Source: Panax quinquefolius
Taxonomy: Eukaryota; Streptophyta; Magnoliopsida; Apiales; Araliaceae
Reading direction: 5' to 3'
DNA length: 64,000 nucleotides
NCBI GenBank assembly: GCA_020205615.1
Contig: CM035166.1
Coordinates: forward strand, 83,753,135 to 83,817,134
Position numbers and translations under genes: made by a program
In this document: in pieces, positions 24,182 to 35,181 of the stretch
Position numbering within the stretch: position 1 is the first letter of the stretch
Layout: each line of letters starts with the position of its first letter
The notes under the pieces: model-generated
What the model was told of the DNA's origin: nothing
The model's database searches: none
What the model saw: the letters and a program-made list of their open reading frames with translations, nothing else

Positions 24182-24560
24182 TCAATTAATTAATATTCCG
24201 GTTCTATACAAAACATTATTAATATAAATAGAACAACAATTGTTCTTAATTATAATACCAAAGATTTCATTGTCCAACAATAAAACAGAAATAATATTTC
24301 TAACAAGAACTGGAATACAATAACAACTTATTGACTTAATAGATTTGCCCGTAGGCATTGCTAAACTATAAGTTTCTATGGCTAATGTGGCAACCTTTGC
24401 TACATTTTCCACACATAGGATTACTTATCTATGTTCAGCTTTCCACTTCTGCTTGGTCCCTTCATAAATCTATATTTATGATAACCAAAGTCGGTATCCA
24501 ATACCCAAGTAGAACCTTGACTTAAAGAAAAATTATTTTAAATCATGAACAAATTTGTAT
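24182..24560 (-). pseudogene. Element A protease and GAG-pre-integrase domain
   Basis: The open segment 24412-24182 reads ENVAKVATLAIETYSLAMP, then RNIISVLLLDNEIFG and NNCCSIYINNVLY, a clear copia GAG-pre-integrase domain. Immediately upstream (24530-24430) is STWVLDTDFGYH, the copia protease active site where LDTG is expected; Gly has become Asp, which should abolish activity. A frameshift joins the two. The zinc-binding HHCC part of integrase lies downstream and is not well preserved. Confidence 0.75.
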
Positions 24561-25287
24561 TTGTAACCAAAACTTCACTAAGCTTCTTTGGTTAGCCTCT
24601 GCAAGATGCTTCTTGCGCTTTTTTCCAAAGGTCCAGCTTATAGCGGTGGAAGCAAACTCCTTTTGCTATCCGTATCGCTTTTGTTCTTATTATCCTTTGT
24701 TTTTGCCTTTCTATATACCTTCTTTGAATCGTTCTTCTTTTCAGAAGATCCTTTGGCCCCTACCAAGAAGACATGGTCTTTTCCTCTCAACATTTTTCAA
24801 CATATTAAGCAAATCGTCAATGAAGGCGATATCTAGCTTGTTCATATGAAAAATTCACAACAATTAGAAAGGAGTCCGGAGTGAGTGCAAGATCAAATCT
24901 TGGCTCAACTCTCCATCCACGACAAAACCAGGTTGTCCTAATTGATCAATCAAATTGATTTTGTTAAGAACTTTTTATGCATACTATAGTGCCATTGGCC
25001 ATTCTAGATCTAAAGAGCTCCTTAGATATCTAATATCTATCGGTCCTACTTTCCTCACTATCAACTACTTGATGTCTTTGGAATATAGTAGGAGCATCCA
25101 TAGTTTCATCTTGACGTTGAAGCTTGTTACTCATGGATGCGAGCATGATGCATCGAGCCAATCGCGCATCATCTTGCCACTTTCTAAAAGTAGCAATGTC
25201 TTCCTCGGAGGCATTATCTGCAACCATCTGAGGGATAAAGCGATTAAGGACATAAGATAGCTTTTCAAATATGAGAACTATTCTCAA
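24561..25287 (-). pseudogene. Element A gag (copia type)
   Basis: The start is at 25287 in MRIVLIFEKLSYVLNRFIP. The segment to 25030 has EEDIATFRKWQDDARLARC and IMLASMSNKLQ, the usual copia gag N-terminal half. After a frame change, GQPGFVVDGELSQDLILHSL (about 24960-24900) and FHMNKLDIAFIDDLLNML (about 24855-24800) continue the capsid region, and a lysine-rich linker follows. The single zinc knuckle expected near 24620 is unrecognisable except for KKHLAEAN after it. Plus-strand ORFs at 24588-24849 and 24955-25260 are shadows of this gene. Confidence 0.75.
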
Positions 25288-26010
25288 ATTCCTTAACCAA
25301 TCTGCTTAATTTGGTGCAGTTAATTTAGCATTTAATATGCTTCGCAGATGATAGTAATTTTAGACATTGTAAAATTTCAGAAATGAATTTGTAATTAACA
25401 ACATTTTAACATACATTCTTTTATTAATTACCAAAATAAATTAGGTCTTGTTTTAAATTGGTATCTCCCACTATTTTCTTCAAACTATATTACCTCACTT
25501 ATATAGTTCGGCAAAAATCTAATTAAAGATTTGCTAGTGAGAATAAGGATCCCATTTCAAATGTATATAGCCTTGTGGTGACACAACAAACTATATATAA
25601 ATAAATAGTAGACAACTTTTGTCAATTACATCAACTATGCAACTCCTTTTCTTTTGCCTCTTAGATTATTTTGATCAAGTGGTGGCACATCCGAATCAAA
25701 ATTATCCAAGTTAAGTCCAGACCTAGCACTCCATATATTCAAAAATAAAATATCATCCTTGTGGTGACACACAACAAAATAATATTGTTCAATTTTCTTT
25801 ATAAGCATCATATGTGATAAATTAACATCTTAAATACTTAATACTTGCCTTGTGGTGACACAACAAACTCATATTAAATATTTAATACTCTATTAATTTT
25901 ATCATGCTAGAAAGGCGAATGCTCGATATTCCAAATATCTTTGAACGCTTAGGACTTAATATAAAAATTGAGGGGTTTGTTATTAATTTGTCTCATCTTA
26001 TTTAGTGCAT

Positions 26011-26093
<83 letters not shown>
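26011..26093. repeat. Compound (CA)n(TA)n microsatellite
   Basis: CA dinucleotides from about 26011 to 26046, then TA dinucleotides to about 26093. A low-complexity tract in the leader of element A. Confidence 0.9.
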
Positions 26094-26100
<7 letters not shown>

Positions 26101-26719
26101 TTATATATTAATGAACATGCGAAGCATGTTTGCATAATATATAATATATATAGTATAAGCATGCACATATAGAATACTATATTCTACCCTTGATTGATTA
26201 TGGACTTTTATTCTAGTTTGGTTCACTAGAGCCACCAAGTGAACCAAAAGGTCAAACCCTAGGGGTGCAAGAAATAATATTTAAATATAACTATTACATT
26301 TAAACCCAGGCTCCATTACAAACGGGTCTTCAAGCGCTCCTTGCTCCTTGATCTCCAATTTTTCAAAAATTAATTCTAACTATTCCTATTACATAACTAT
26401 TTTAAAATAAATGGAAACCTTGATCGTGAAATAAGGGAAGTACATAGGAGAGAGATAGAATTTACATTAAGAAAAATTAGAGAAGACGAGGTACGCAGAC
26501 CCCATTTAATAAAATCCATACATTCATGCATCCAACTAAAATAAAATCCAATCATATTGGTCAATAGTCCATAATCAATCCCATTTATTATCATACACAT
26601 CATCATATGCATCAATAAATAACATTCATCTTATGAATAATAAACATTTAATATATATATTGATATCATTTAATGGGCAAATTTAGTTAGTATAAAATCA
26701 ATTTTTGAATCAAAATAAA

Positions 26720-27360
26720 CTCCTTTATTTTAATTCAAATTTAAATTAAAATAAAACTATTTTATTTTAATTTATCCAATTTTGAATGAAATAAACTATT
26801 TTATTTTAATCAAAATTTTTAATCAAAATAAACTCCTTTATTTTAATTAATTATGGAATCCAATTCCATGTAAAAAAAAATTAAATTAAAATAAACTCTT
26901 TTATTTTAATTAATTATGGAATCCAATTCCATGTAAAAAAATATTAAAGGAAACACTTGGATTATCTTTCCTATTCACAAATAAACTCCTTTATTTTGAA
27001 TAATATGAAATCTTATTTCATATTTAAATAAACTCCTTTATTTAAGGAAACATGGATTCTCTTTCCTATTCACAAATAAACTCTTTTATTTTGAATAATA
27101 TGAAATCTTATTTCATATCTAAACAAACTCCTTTATTTAAGGAAAGATGGATTTACTTCCCTATTCACAAATAAACTCCTTTATTTTAGGAAAAATAAAA
27201 TCCAATTTCAACTCTAATTAGTTATCATGGAATCCAATTCCAACTCTAATTAGTTAGCATGAAATTCTAATTTTAAAATTAAAATAAATCTTTTTTATTT
27301 TAATATTAAAATAAACCTTTTTATTTTAAAATTAAAATAAACTTTTATTTTAATTATAAA
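26720..27360. repeat. Array of 13 A/T-rich self-complementary units
   Basis: AAAATAAACTCCTTTATTTT and variants (loops CTCC, CTAT, CTCT, CCTT) occur about 13 times at irregular 26-90-bp spacing. Each unit is an inverted repeat with AAAATAAA and TTTATTTT arms. Between units are repeated GGAATCCAATTCCATG and GAAATCTTATTTCAT stretches, which are also inverted repeats. Confidence 0.75.
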
Positions 27361-27369
27361 ATAAGTAAG

Positions 27370-27406
<37 letters not shown>

Positions 27407-27858
27407 CCGTATATATATAATATATATATATATTAGTACCCGTGTACCTTCCTTATATAAAAAAAATTCACCTGCTTGCTTGTTTTGTTCCTTGATTTAA
27501 GTGCCTTCAAAAAAAAAAAAGAATTTTTGGTTCTATCGCTTTTTTTTTTGTTGCCACTTAAATGATTTTTTTTTTTTTTTTTTTTGCTTCCAAAATCCTT
27601 GAATGCCCAAATTGCCTTATTATCATGTTATCCACGAAAAAGAAAAAAAACTGGGTCACGTAAATCACATAATTAAGTAACTTGCATGCACCTGCTAATC
27701 CGTGATTTCCTGTTGCCTTTATTTTCGTGCGGTATAACAGATTTTTTTTTTATTATTATTAAATTTTATACAATAAAATTATGCCCAAAAAAATTGTTCT
27801 AAACACATATCAATATACATATCAAATTTAAAATAATTAATAATTCGCATAAAGGTTT

Positions 27859-27871
27859 GGCTCTGATGCCA
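27859..27871 (-). other. Element A primer-binding site
   Basis: The minus strand reads TGGCATCAGAGCC one base after the LTR end. It differs by one base from the initiator-Met-tRNA complement TGGTATCAGAGCC (C in place of T at base 4), which is standard for Ty1/copia elements. Confidence 0.85.
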
Positions 27872-27872
27872 C

Positions 27873-29745
27873 TGTTAGGTTTGTAATATTCAAGAACGCA
27901 ATCAAATTGCATAAAAAGTGCGGAAGCGTGTAAAATCAGAGTTTAAAAAAAAAATTATTTACAAACCATAAACCCGAATCACCCTTTATGCATAATTATT
28001 AATTAAACGAAAAGATAAAGAATAAATCATACCCTTGAAGATCGAGCTTTCTCGTACAAGTTCACCTCCAAATCCTTTCGCTCAATCTTGAATCCACTGG
28101 GTTTGGTTCCTTCCTTTCGATCAACGTTAGCCACCCAAATGTTTGGCCTCTGAGAGTGATCCACCAAGGAAGAAGAAAATTCAAGAAGAAGGGTATTGGC
28201 TCAAACCCTAGTTTTCCTATCTCTATAGAAAAGGCGTACTCTCCAACAAATTGGAATTATGTCAGATGTTGAAAAAAGTCAACAACCCCCATCACCCATA
28301 ATAAGACTCCTCTTATTTATAGATGTGGGCAACCCACCTTAACAATTAAGGAATTGAGTTTTATTTAATTAATTAAATTATTTTAATTAATTAAGCTCCT
28401 TAAACTTATTAGGGATAATTAATTAAACTCCTTTAACTAATTTTCCTCCTAATCCTATTAGGAATAAATGAGAGTACTTATATTAAATTAATTCCTAAAC
28501 TCTTTAGAAATTAAAATAATAATAATTGTAATAATATTAATAAGACTCCTCTTATTAATTTATATTTAATATTTCTAAAATATTAAATAATAAATATTAA
28601 GCTATTTAATTTATTCTATCACCATAGATTAAATTAAATATACATAACATATTATTACAATTATGCCATTAACTTCTTAAATAATTATTCTTCCTTTTAT
28701 GGTGTGACCCTTTAGGTTCTCCATATTAAACCTATTGTGAATAAATCAATTAGAACAATTCTAATCTTATTTAAATAAATAAATTAAACAATTAATTTAT
28801 TTAAATCATATTTATTCTACAATAGGATAAGCCTCCCCTAGCGATCAACGACTTTCCAGATAATATAGATTTCAACATTAATCATTAAAGAACCTTTGAG
28901 TAAATAGTTACCGACAATTCAATCCTTCCACCATACAATGTCCCAATTAAATATAAGACATGGAATTATCACAAGTCTTATTTTATTTAATTATATGTAT
29001 TTCGACTCTTAAATGCACAACTCCAAATAATGCAAATTAGAAACTCCTTTCTAATTTCATTCTCGCCGCCAAGGACTCACCGGGTTGTCATTTATCGAAT
29101 CACATAGACATATCTCTTCTTTTATTAGAAGTGGTAGATTCTTTATTGATCATACATTATCTCCATGTACAACTTATTATACCCAAGCATACCCTTTGAT
29201 ATACCCTAAGGGTCTTAAGGAATAAGTCAAAGTATAACTCATCATACACAAGATACTATGATGATCTCAAGTCCAAGGATTACTTGTACTACTATCACTA
29301 CAGAATTCCTATCGACGCACAAATAAAACTCCATTAGGTATTCCTTAGCGAGCCGTTCGGTGAACTTATTCTCTAATAAGCACCTACATACTTGCTTTAG
29401 TGTCTCCACACAAATGATCATGAGATCAATCATCCTCATCCAATGAGCAAGAAACGTATGTACCAATCTATCCGGATTCACTAATCCCCAATTTAGTAAT
29501 CCAACGATTGGGAACTATTTTAGTTTTAAGCTTTCTAAGAATTTAGATCTCATTAGAATGATCATCATCACTATTCTAAAAGCATTGCTTAAAACTATGG
29601 GTTTATCACATATTATAAAACAACATCATGTAGATAATTAAAAGCCTTTAATAAATTAATACTTTTTATTAATAAATGAATAAGATTGTTACAAAGTATA
29701 TGCTTTATCATCAAACATGATTGGCTTGTGTGCATACTACTTTCA
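27873..29745 (-). repeat. Element A 5' LTR (right copy)
   Basis: 1,873 bp, matching 20476-22374. TATA motif on the minus strand at 28313-28321. ORFs called at 29242-29481 and 29711-29935 are in the LTRs of A and B and are not genes. Confidence 0.85.
28313..28321 (-). promoter_or_regulatory. TATA box of element A 5' LTR
   Basis: TATAAATAA on the minus strand, about 450 bp from the primer-side end, oriented toward gag. Inferred promoter of the copia element. Confidence 0.5.
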
Positions 29746-30414
29746 TGTAGTGCAAAGATGAATGATTTCTGAAGAATATCTTTGGCTGTAGTGCAAAGAT
29801 GAACAGGTGTTTAGATGAACATGACCAACTGATGAATATCTTTGGCCTATAGTGCAAAGATGAATATTTGATTCCAGATGTATATTGATTGATGTTACAG
29901 GGATAAAAGATAGATTTATGAACTTTTAAATTCATACATAGAAGATAGTAGTTTGCATTCTCTACTTAACTCTTCTAATGAATTATTATTTCCGCTGCGA
30001 ATATTGATTTAAAATTTGTTGTCTATTGTATTCTATTAGATTTTTCCCTGTTGAAGACTAACGGTAATTTGTTGTATATTATCTTAATCATAATATTCTT
30101 TACTGGGCTAGTTGAGCTCACCCTTTTCCTTTTTGTTCCATTTTTCTTCTTAGGAGGCGAGAATATAGCGAGTACGAGTCGGGGTATGGAATGAAGGTTT
30201 TAGAAAGGATTGTTTAGTAGTCCTCACCATTTTTGTAAAATAATGTATCAATAAATGTGATGAGGATTTATTTGAGTATAGATATTGTCTAGAAGATAAT
30301 ATTTGTATTCAAACTCACGCTTTCTCGTTGTAATAATAAAGTTATAGTTGTTTCGCATACACGTATTGACAACTCGAATAGGTGATGTATACCTATTTTG
30401 GGGGCGCCACAGAT

Positions 30415-30427
30415 TGGTATCGAGCTT
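30415..30427 (+). other. Element B primer-binding site
   Basis: TGGTATCGAGCTT, three bases after the LTR end. Identical to the site of element E and a variant of the Met-tRNA type. Confidence 0.75.
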
Positions 30428-30599
30428 AGGATATGATCTCTGGCGAGATCGGGAATAGAACTAGAAGGGAGAGACGAGTAAATCCTTCGCTAGTGTGTCC
30501 TACCTAAGCTTATTTTTTTTAGTTGGTCAAGATATAAGGATATTATGTGATATATTGATTTCCTTAATTAACCCTTGTTTTATGACGTAAGATTTGAGA

Positions 30600-31800
30600 A
30601 TGTCGATCGAGAATATTAACAATGGAAATGAGACCGTGGAGACGCTCAGACTCACCAACGAGGAGAACGTGCGCAACAAAGCTAGCAATGTTCCTCCCGT
30701 GAACAACACCAATCGAAAGCGATGATGAACGAGGGGATGTTTAGAAGCTTTTTGCGCTTCATGCAAAATCGATTTTAGGGAGACTCGTGTTCAAAATACA
30801 GAGGAGGAAATGATAGCAATTCACGGTTGTCACAAACAAGCAGCTTCAAAGAGTTGGGACCACCGTAATTTAAGGGAAAGCCGATCCGATCATGGTGGAA
30901 ACATGGGTCAAACAAATTACCAAGATATTCGATGTCTTGGGATGCACGGAGGAACAGAAGGTTCCATTCGCCACCTTTTTATGTTCCGTGGCGAGGCAAA
31001 CCACCGGTGGGAGTCCGTGAAGCGTACACCCATCCAAATTACGCAGACTCAAAGATATCTTGGGAAACGTTTGAAAACTATTTAATGACAAATACTTTCC
31101 TCGAAAGTGTTCGCTCATATGAAGGAAGTGGAGTTCATCGATTAGAGCAAAACAACATGATTTGTCTCAAAGACGAGGCAAAGTTTGTAGAGTTATCCGT
31201 GTTTGCACCTCATTTGGTGGAGAATGAGGAACGATGACGCTTGATGTTTCTTAGAGGTTTGAAACCCAAGATACGCCAAGATCTCATTTCTCATAAACTT
31301 TCTCTCTATTCGAGATGTTGTAAATGTGGCTCAATTATTAGAGCGAGATAACGAGTACGGCCAACCGAGGGACCACAACCAGATCGTACTCGTAGATAGC
31401 AATCAATGTAATAATGATAACCAAATGGAGAAAGAAATGCAGACGGACAAAAATGGTAACCACTCGTGGTAATCATGGCCATGAAAATAGAAGAAGCAAT
31501 TCAGAGGAGATTTTAAAAGAGAAGATTTAACAACGACCATATGAAGACGACAAAGTCTTGCAGAAGAATCGGTTCTAAGGAGGAGAACGACCACCCATCG
31601 TATATGCTATAAATGCGGAAAGAGGGACATATCACCAAACCGCCCACAACAGCTTCAAGGTATGCTATAATTGTGGAAAGGAAGGACATATCGCTTGAGA
31701 TTGTACATGGTAGAAAACCTAGTTCAATGGGGATTTGACTCAAAAGATCGTCCCCGTAAAAGTCAAAGTCAACGATTCCGGAAGAGCATTTGTTGTGACC
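30600..31800 (+). pseudogene. Element B gag with zinc knuckles
   Basis: The ATG at 30600 begins MSIENINNGNE, as in E. The capsid region survives in segments 30932-31237 (ISWETFENYL, GSGVHRLEQNNMI, VFAPHLVENEER). Two CCHC knuckles follow near 31605-31705: CYKCGKRGHI with a damaged tail, and CYNCGKEGHIA, a stop, DC. The stop in the second (TGA) replaces the Arg commonly found there, most simply CGA to TGA. Gag would package RNA. It is broken by several frameshifts. Confidence 0.75.
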
Positions 31801-32215
31801 GGTCAAAATGCGAGGAACCCAAACGAGGTGATCACGGGTAAGCTATTTATAAATTCTTGCGAAGTTTATACCTTTACTTGATACCGGTATACCCATTCAT
31901 TTATCTCTCACTGCTTGTGCTCAACGCTTAAACTTGACTCGAGAAATTAGACTTTGACCTATCTGTGGAAACTCCGTTAGAGAAACTTTCATCACATCCA
32001 CCGCTTTATAAATCTTGTTTGATTCAAGTTGGCACCATTACCTTACCCCACCTTGACCTTATCTCTTTAAAGATACTTGCTTTTGATGTGATTTTAGGGA
32101 TTGATTGGTTAACTACTCATCATGCCAAAATTGATTGTTTTCGTAAGGTTGTTAGTTTTCATATTCCTAACCAACCCGTGTTGTACGAATTCAAGCAACT
32201 AAACCATTAAAATCA
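31801..32215 (+). pseudogene. Element B aspartic protease
   Basis: The active site at about 31877-31890 reads LLDTGIPIHLSLTACAQRLN, so the D-T-G triad is intact although the residues after it differ from the usual ATHSFI. The segment 31965-32210 has LAFDVILGIDWLTTHHAKID, the conserved protease C-terminal motif. A frameshift lies between the two. It would process Gag-Pol. Confidence 0.75.
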
Positions 32216-32379
32216 ATCACCGCTATATCTAATCATAAAGCTATTCGCTTATTGAAAAACGGATGTCAAGCTTTCTTAGCCCATGTTATGGATTTGAATA
32301 AAGACACGCCAAATTGGAATAATATTCTTGTTGTTATTGACTTTCCGACGATTTCAAGAACTTCCCCTACCTACCCCGT

Positions 32380-33130
32380 AACGTGAAGTTGAATTCTTTA
32401 TTGATCTTGAACCCGGTACAAAGCCCATTTCTAAAACCCCATATCGAATGGCTCCTATTGAACTTCAGAGTTAAAGGTCCAACTACAGAATTGTTGGACA
32501 TCGGTTTCATTCTGTCCCAAGTACATCTCCTCGGGGTGCTCCTGCTTTATTTGTAAAGAAGAAAGACGGAGTATGCGACTTTGTATTGACTATCTGAATT
32601 GAACCATGTCACCATCAAGAATAGGTATCCTCTACCTCGTATTGATGACTTGTTTGACCAATTGCAAGGCACAATTCTTTTCAAAAATCGATCTTCGCTC
32701 GGATATCATCACCAAGATTAGAATCGAGGATATTCCAAAGACCGCCTTCGAACTCCCCAGATGGGCATTATGAATTCTTAGTCATGTCTTTCGGATTGAC
32801 TAATGCTCCTACTGCTTTCATTGATATGATGAACCGAGTATTCAAGGAATATTTGGATCGGGCCGTTGTTGTTTTTATTGATGACATCCTTATATATTCC
32901 AAAAGTCGTGAAGATCATGAGCACCATTTGAAGTCGGTACTCCAAAGGCTTCGTGAAAACAAACTATATGCCAAATTGAAGAAATGCGAGTTCGGCTCGA
33001 GGAAGTAGCATTCCTTGGGCACGTGGTGTCGAAAACATGGAGTATCTGCTGATCCCGGCCAAGATTGAAGCAATACAAAGTTGGGAGCAACCAAAGTCGG
33101 TGGATCAAGTACGTAGCTTTTTGGGCTTAG
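32380..33130 (+). pseudogene. Element B reverse transcriptase
   Basis: The linker [20 protein letters not shown] opens the region. Then [30 protein letters not shown], and [12 protein letters not shown] with the catalytic Asp pair at about 32874-32886, followed by [10 protein letters not shown]. The N-terminal finger part (about 32460-32740) is scrambled by several frameshifts and an in-frame stop, so the first catalytic Asp is not readable in frame. The 32784-33008 segment is the best-preserved piece. Confidence 0.8.
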
Positions 33131-33700
33131 TGGTTATTATCGGAGATTCGTGGAAGGGTTTTCTCGAATCGCTACTCCATTAACTCAAATAACTTTAAGG
33201 ATACAAAATTCGCTTGGAGCGAAGAATACGAGAAGAGTTTCCAAGAGCTTAAGAGGAGACTTATTTCTAAGACTGTTTCTAACAATACCATCCGGTTCGG
33301 ATGGATTTGTTATCTACAAATGATGCTTCGTGCAAAGGGTTAGGATGTGTTCTCATGCAACGTGGGAAAGTCATAGCCTATGCCTCATGACAACTTAAAG
33401 AGTATGAGAGGAATTATCCTACTCATGATCTAGAGTTGGCGGCAATGCATCTTTCGCTTAAAGATATGGAGGCACTATCTATATGGGGAGAAAGTGGAGA
33501 TATATTCGCACCATAAAAGCCTTAAATATTTCTTCACTCAAAAGAACTCAACATGCGGCAATGACGCTTGGCTCGAGCTATTGAAAGACTACGACCACAC
33601 TATTCAATACCATCCCGGAAAAGCGAACGTGGTAGGCGACGCGAAAGTAGAAGATCATATGCAGAACGAAAAGGATGATGTCAAGTATACGCGATAGAGC
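33131..33700 (+). pseudogene. Element B RNase H
   Basis: DASCKGLGCVLMQRGKVIAY near 33320-33380 matches the start of the gypsy RNase H domain (usually DAS...GLGCVLMQ). YAS, a stop (TGA), QLKEYERNYPTHDLEL follows; the stop stands where Arg is usual, most simply CGA to TGA. The C-terminal part HHKSLKYFFTQK and YHPGKANVVGDA is in 33494-33697, with D-A-L-S changed. RNase H would degrade the RNA strand during reverse transcription. Confidence 0.75.
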
Positions 33701-34830
33701 CAACTTTAATAGAAAAAGTTAAGGTTGCTCAAGCCACCGAATCCGGAATGCGTATGAAGAAGAAAGTACAAGAAGGAGCTATTCCTAAGCAAGAATTGAT
33801 GAAGAAGGAATACTTGAGTCCACTCTAGACTTTGTGTTCCTAACGACTCGATTTGAAGTACAAGATTATGATGGAGGCACACAATACACCATTTGCAATC
33901 CATCCTCGAAGTACTAAAATGTATCGTGATCTTCGACATACATTTTGGTGGAACAATATGAAGAGAGAGATTGCAAAGTTTATCTCAATGTGTTTAACTT
34001 GTCAACGTGTAAAGCGGAGCATCCGGTACCTAAGGGTCCGTTGCAACCACTTGAGATCCCGAAATGGAAGTGGGAACACATTACCATGGATTTCGTTACG
34101 GGTCTTCCTACGGTTTCTCGTGGCATCAATGCTATTTGGGTTATTGTTGATAGATTAACCAAGTCTCCGCTTATTTCTTGCCGATACGACGACTTATTCA
34201 CTTGAACGCCTTGCTAGTATGTGACGTGAATGAGATTGTGAGGTTGCATGGCATGCCCAGTATCCATAGTTTCGGATCGTGACCCAAGATTCACTTCAAG
34301 ATTTTGGGTTAGCTTGCAAAAAGCTATGGGCACGGATTTATTTATTCGATTGAGATACCATCCTCAAACCAGGACGGACAATCGAAGGACTATTCAAACT
34401 CTTGAAGATTTATTAAGACTCGTGTCCTGTAGACTTCAAGGGCGTTTTAGGATAAGTATTTACCATTAGTGGAATTCTCCTACAACAACAGCTTATCGTG
34501 CAAGTATAGGTGTGGCTCCATTTGAAGCATTATATGGGCGAAAGTTTCGCTTCCAAAGATGTTGGGACGAGGTGGGTGAAGCAACACCGTTGGGACCCGA
34601 AGTTGGTACGTATGACTACGGAAAAGATCCAAATGATTCGACAACGATACAAACGGCACAAGATCGACAAAAGAGTTATGCGGATCTTCATCGAAAGGAC
34701 GTGGAATTTAGTGTAGGGATCATGTATTGTTGCGAGTTGCTCCATGGAAGGGAGTTACAAGATTTGGGAAGAGAGGAAAGCTCAATCCACGATTTATCGG
34801 TCCATTTCAAATTCTTGACCGAGTAGGAAA
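33701..34830 (+). pseudogene. Element B integrase
   Basis: The zinc-binding region is recognisable from [19 protein letters not shown] and CLTCQRVK (HHCC type). The catalytic core has [13 protein letters not shown] (first Asp), [14 protein letters not shown], and [16 protein letters not shown] (second Asp). The third catalytic residue, the Glu of TDGQSERT, is lost: [14 protein letters not shown] is read instead. MAPFEALYGRKFRFQRCWDE ends the core. Frames switch at about 34020 and 34200. It would insert the cDNA into the host genome. Confidence 0.8.
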
Positions 34831-35150
34831 TGTAGCCTATAGACTCGCTAAGTTACCTCCGAGTATGTCTCGTGTTCATAATGTGTTTCATATATCTGCA
34901 TTTCAGAAATATGTGAAAGACCCGAACCACGTTATAGAGTTAGAACCGGACGAGATAGCCAAGACTTAACGTATGAGGAGGTACTGTCAAGATCTTGGAT
35001 AGGAAGGAGCATGTCCTACGCCAAGAAAGGTCATACCACAAGTTAAAGTTTTGTGGAGGAATCATGCTATAGAGGAAATGACCGGGAATTGGAAACGGAA
35101 ATGAAAGCGAGGTATCCTCACCTTTTCAAACACCAGTATGTGACGCCAAT
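34727..35150 (+). pseudogene. Element B integrase C-terminus and chromodomain remnant
   Basis: The 34727-34969 segment has KLNPRFIGPFQILDRVGNVA and VHNVFHISAFQKYV, the GPY/F module. After a stop, the frames give ILDRKEHV, KVIPQVKVLWRNHAIEE and YPHLF, matching a Tekay-type chromodomain followed by the element terminus. Chromodomains of this lineage are thought to target insertion to heterochromatin. The module identifies B as a chromovirus. Confidence 0.75.
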
Positions 35151-35169
35151 TTCGAGGACGAAATTTCAT

Positions 35170-35181
35170 AAGGAGGGAGGT
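35170..35181 (+). other. Element B polypurine tract
   Basis: AAGGAGGGAGGT directly precedes the LTR start TGTAAGACC. It follows TTCGAGGACGAAATTT, the conserved end of pol in this lineage. Confidence 0.85.

Larger units (their letters stand above)
25288..27858 (-). other. Element A long leader with repeats
   Basis: About 2.6 kb between gag and the primer site without coding potential. It contains three copies of CCTTGTGGTGACACAACAAA (25571-25590, 25757-25778 with two extra bases, 25848-25867), a compound AC/AT microsatellite (about 26011-26093), an A/T hairpin-unit array (about 26720-27360), AT tracts near 27375-27435, and A and T homopolymer runs at 27505-27590. The short ORF at 26397-26615 shows no family match. 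Confidence 0.65.
20476..29745 (-). mobile_element. Element A: Ty1/copia retrotransposon, complete outline, decayed
   Basis: Direct repeats 20476-22374 and 27873-29745 (about 1.9 kb each) start TGTTAGGTTTG and end ACTACTTTCA in plus reading. A Met-tRNA primer site in reverse (27859-27871) and a polypurine tract in reverse (22375-22390) place the element on the minus strand. It is flanked by TGTAA (20471-20475) and TGTAG (29746-29750); the uninterrupted site in B's 3' LTR region reads GGCC then AGAAAGCAAAG or TGTAGTGCAAAG. Order from the primer site is leader, gag, protease, GAG-pre-integrase, integrase, RT end, RNase H end, as in Ty1/copia, with large parts of RT lost. Confidence 0.88.
18462..30411 (+). 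repeat. Element B 5' LTR (split by element A)
   Basis: Two pieces, 18462-20475 and 29746-30411, joined across A, match 35182-37885 along their length (about 2.7 kb net). It carries a TATA box at 19780-19788 and a short tandem array at 20037-20113. The end at 30411 reads GCGCCACA against GCGTCACA in the 3' LTR, a single C/T difference. Confidence 0.85.

Noticed and set aside
24588..24849. Plus-strand hydrophobic open frames that could be small membrane proteins
   Set aside because: They are antisense to the lysine-rich gag linker of the copia element A; the minus strand shows the family match.
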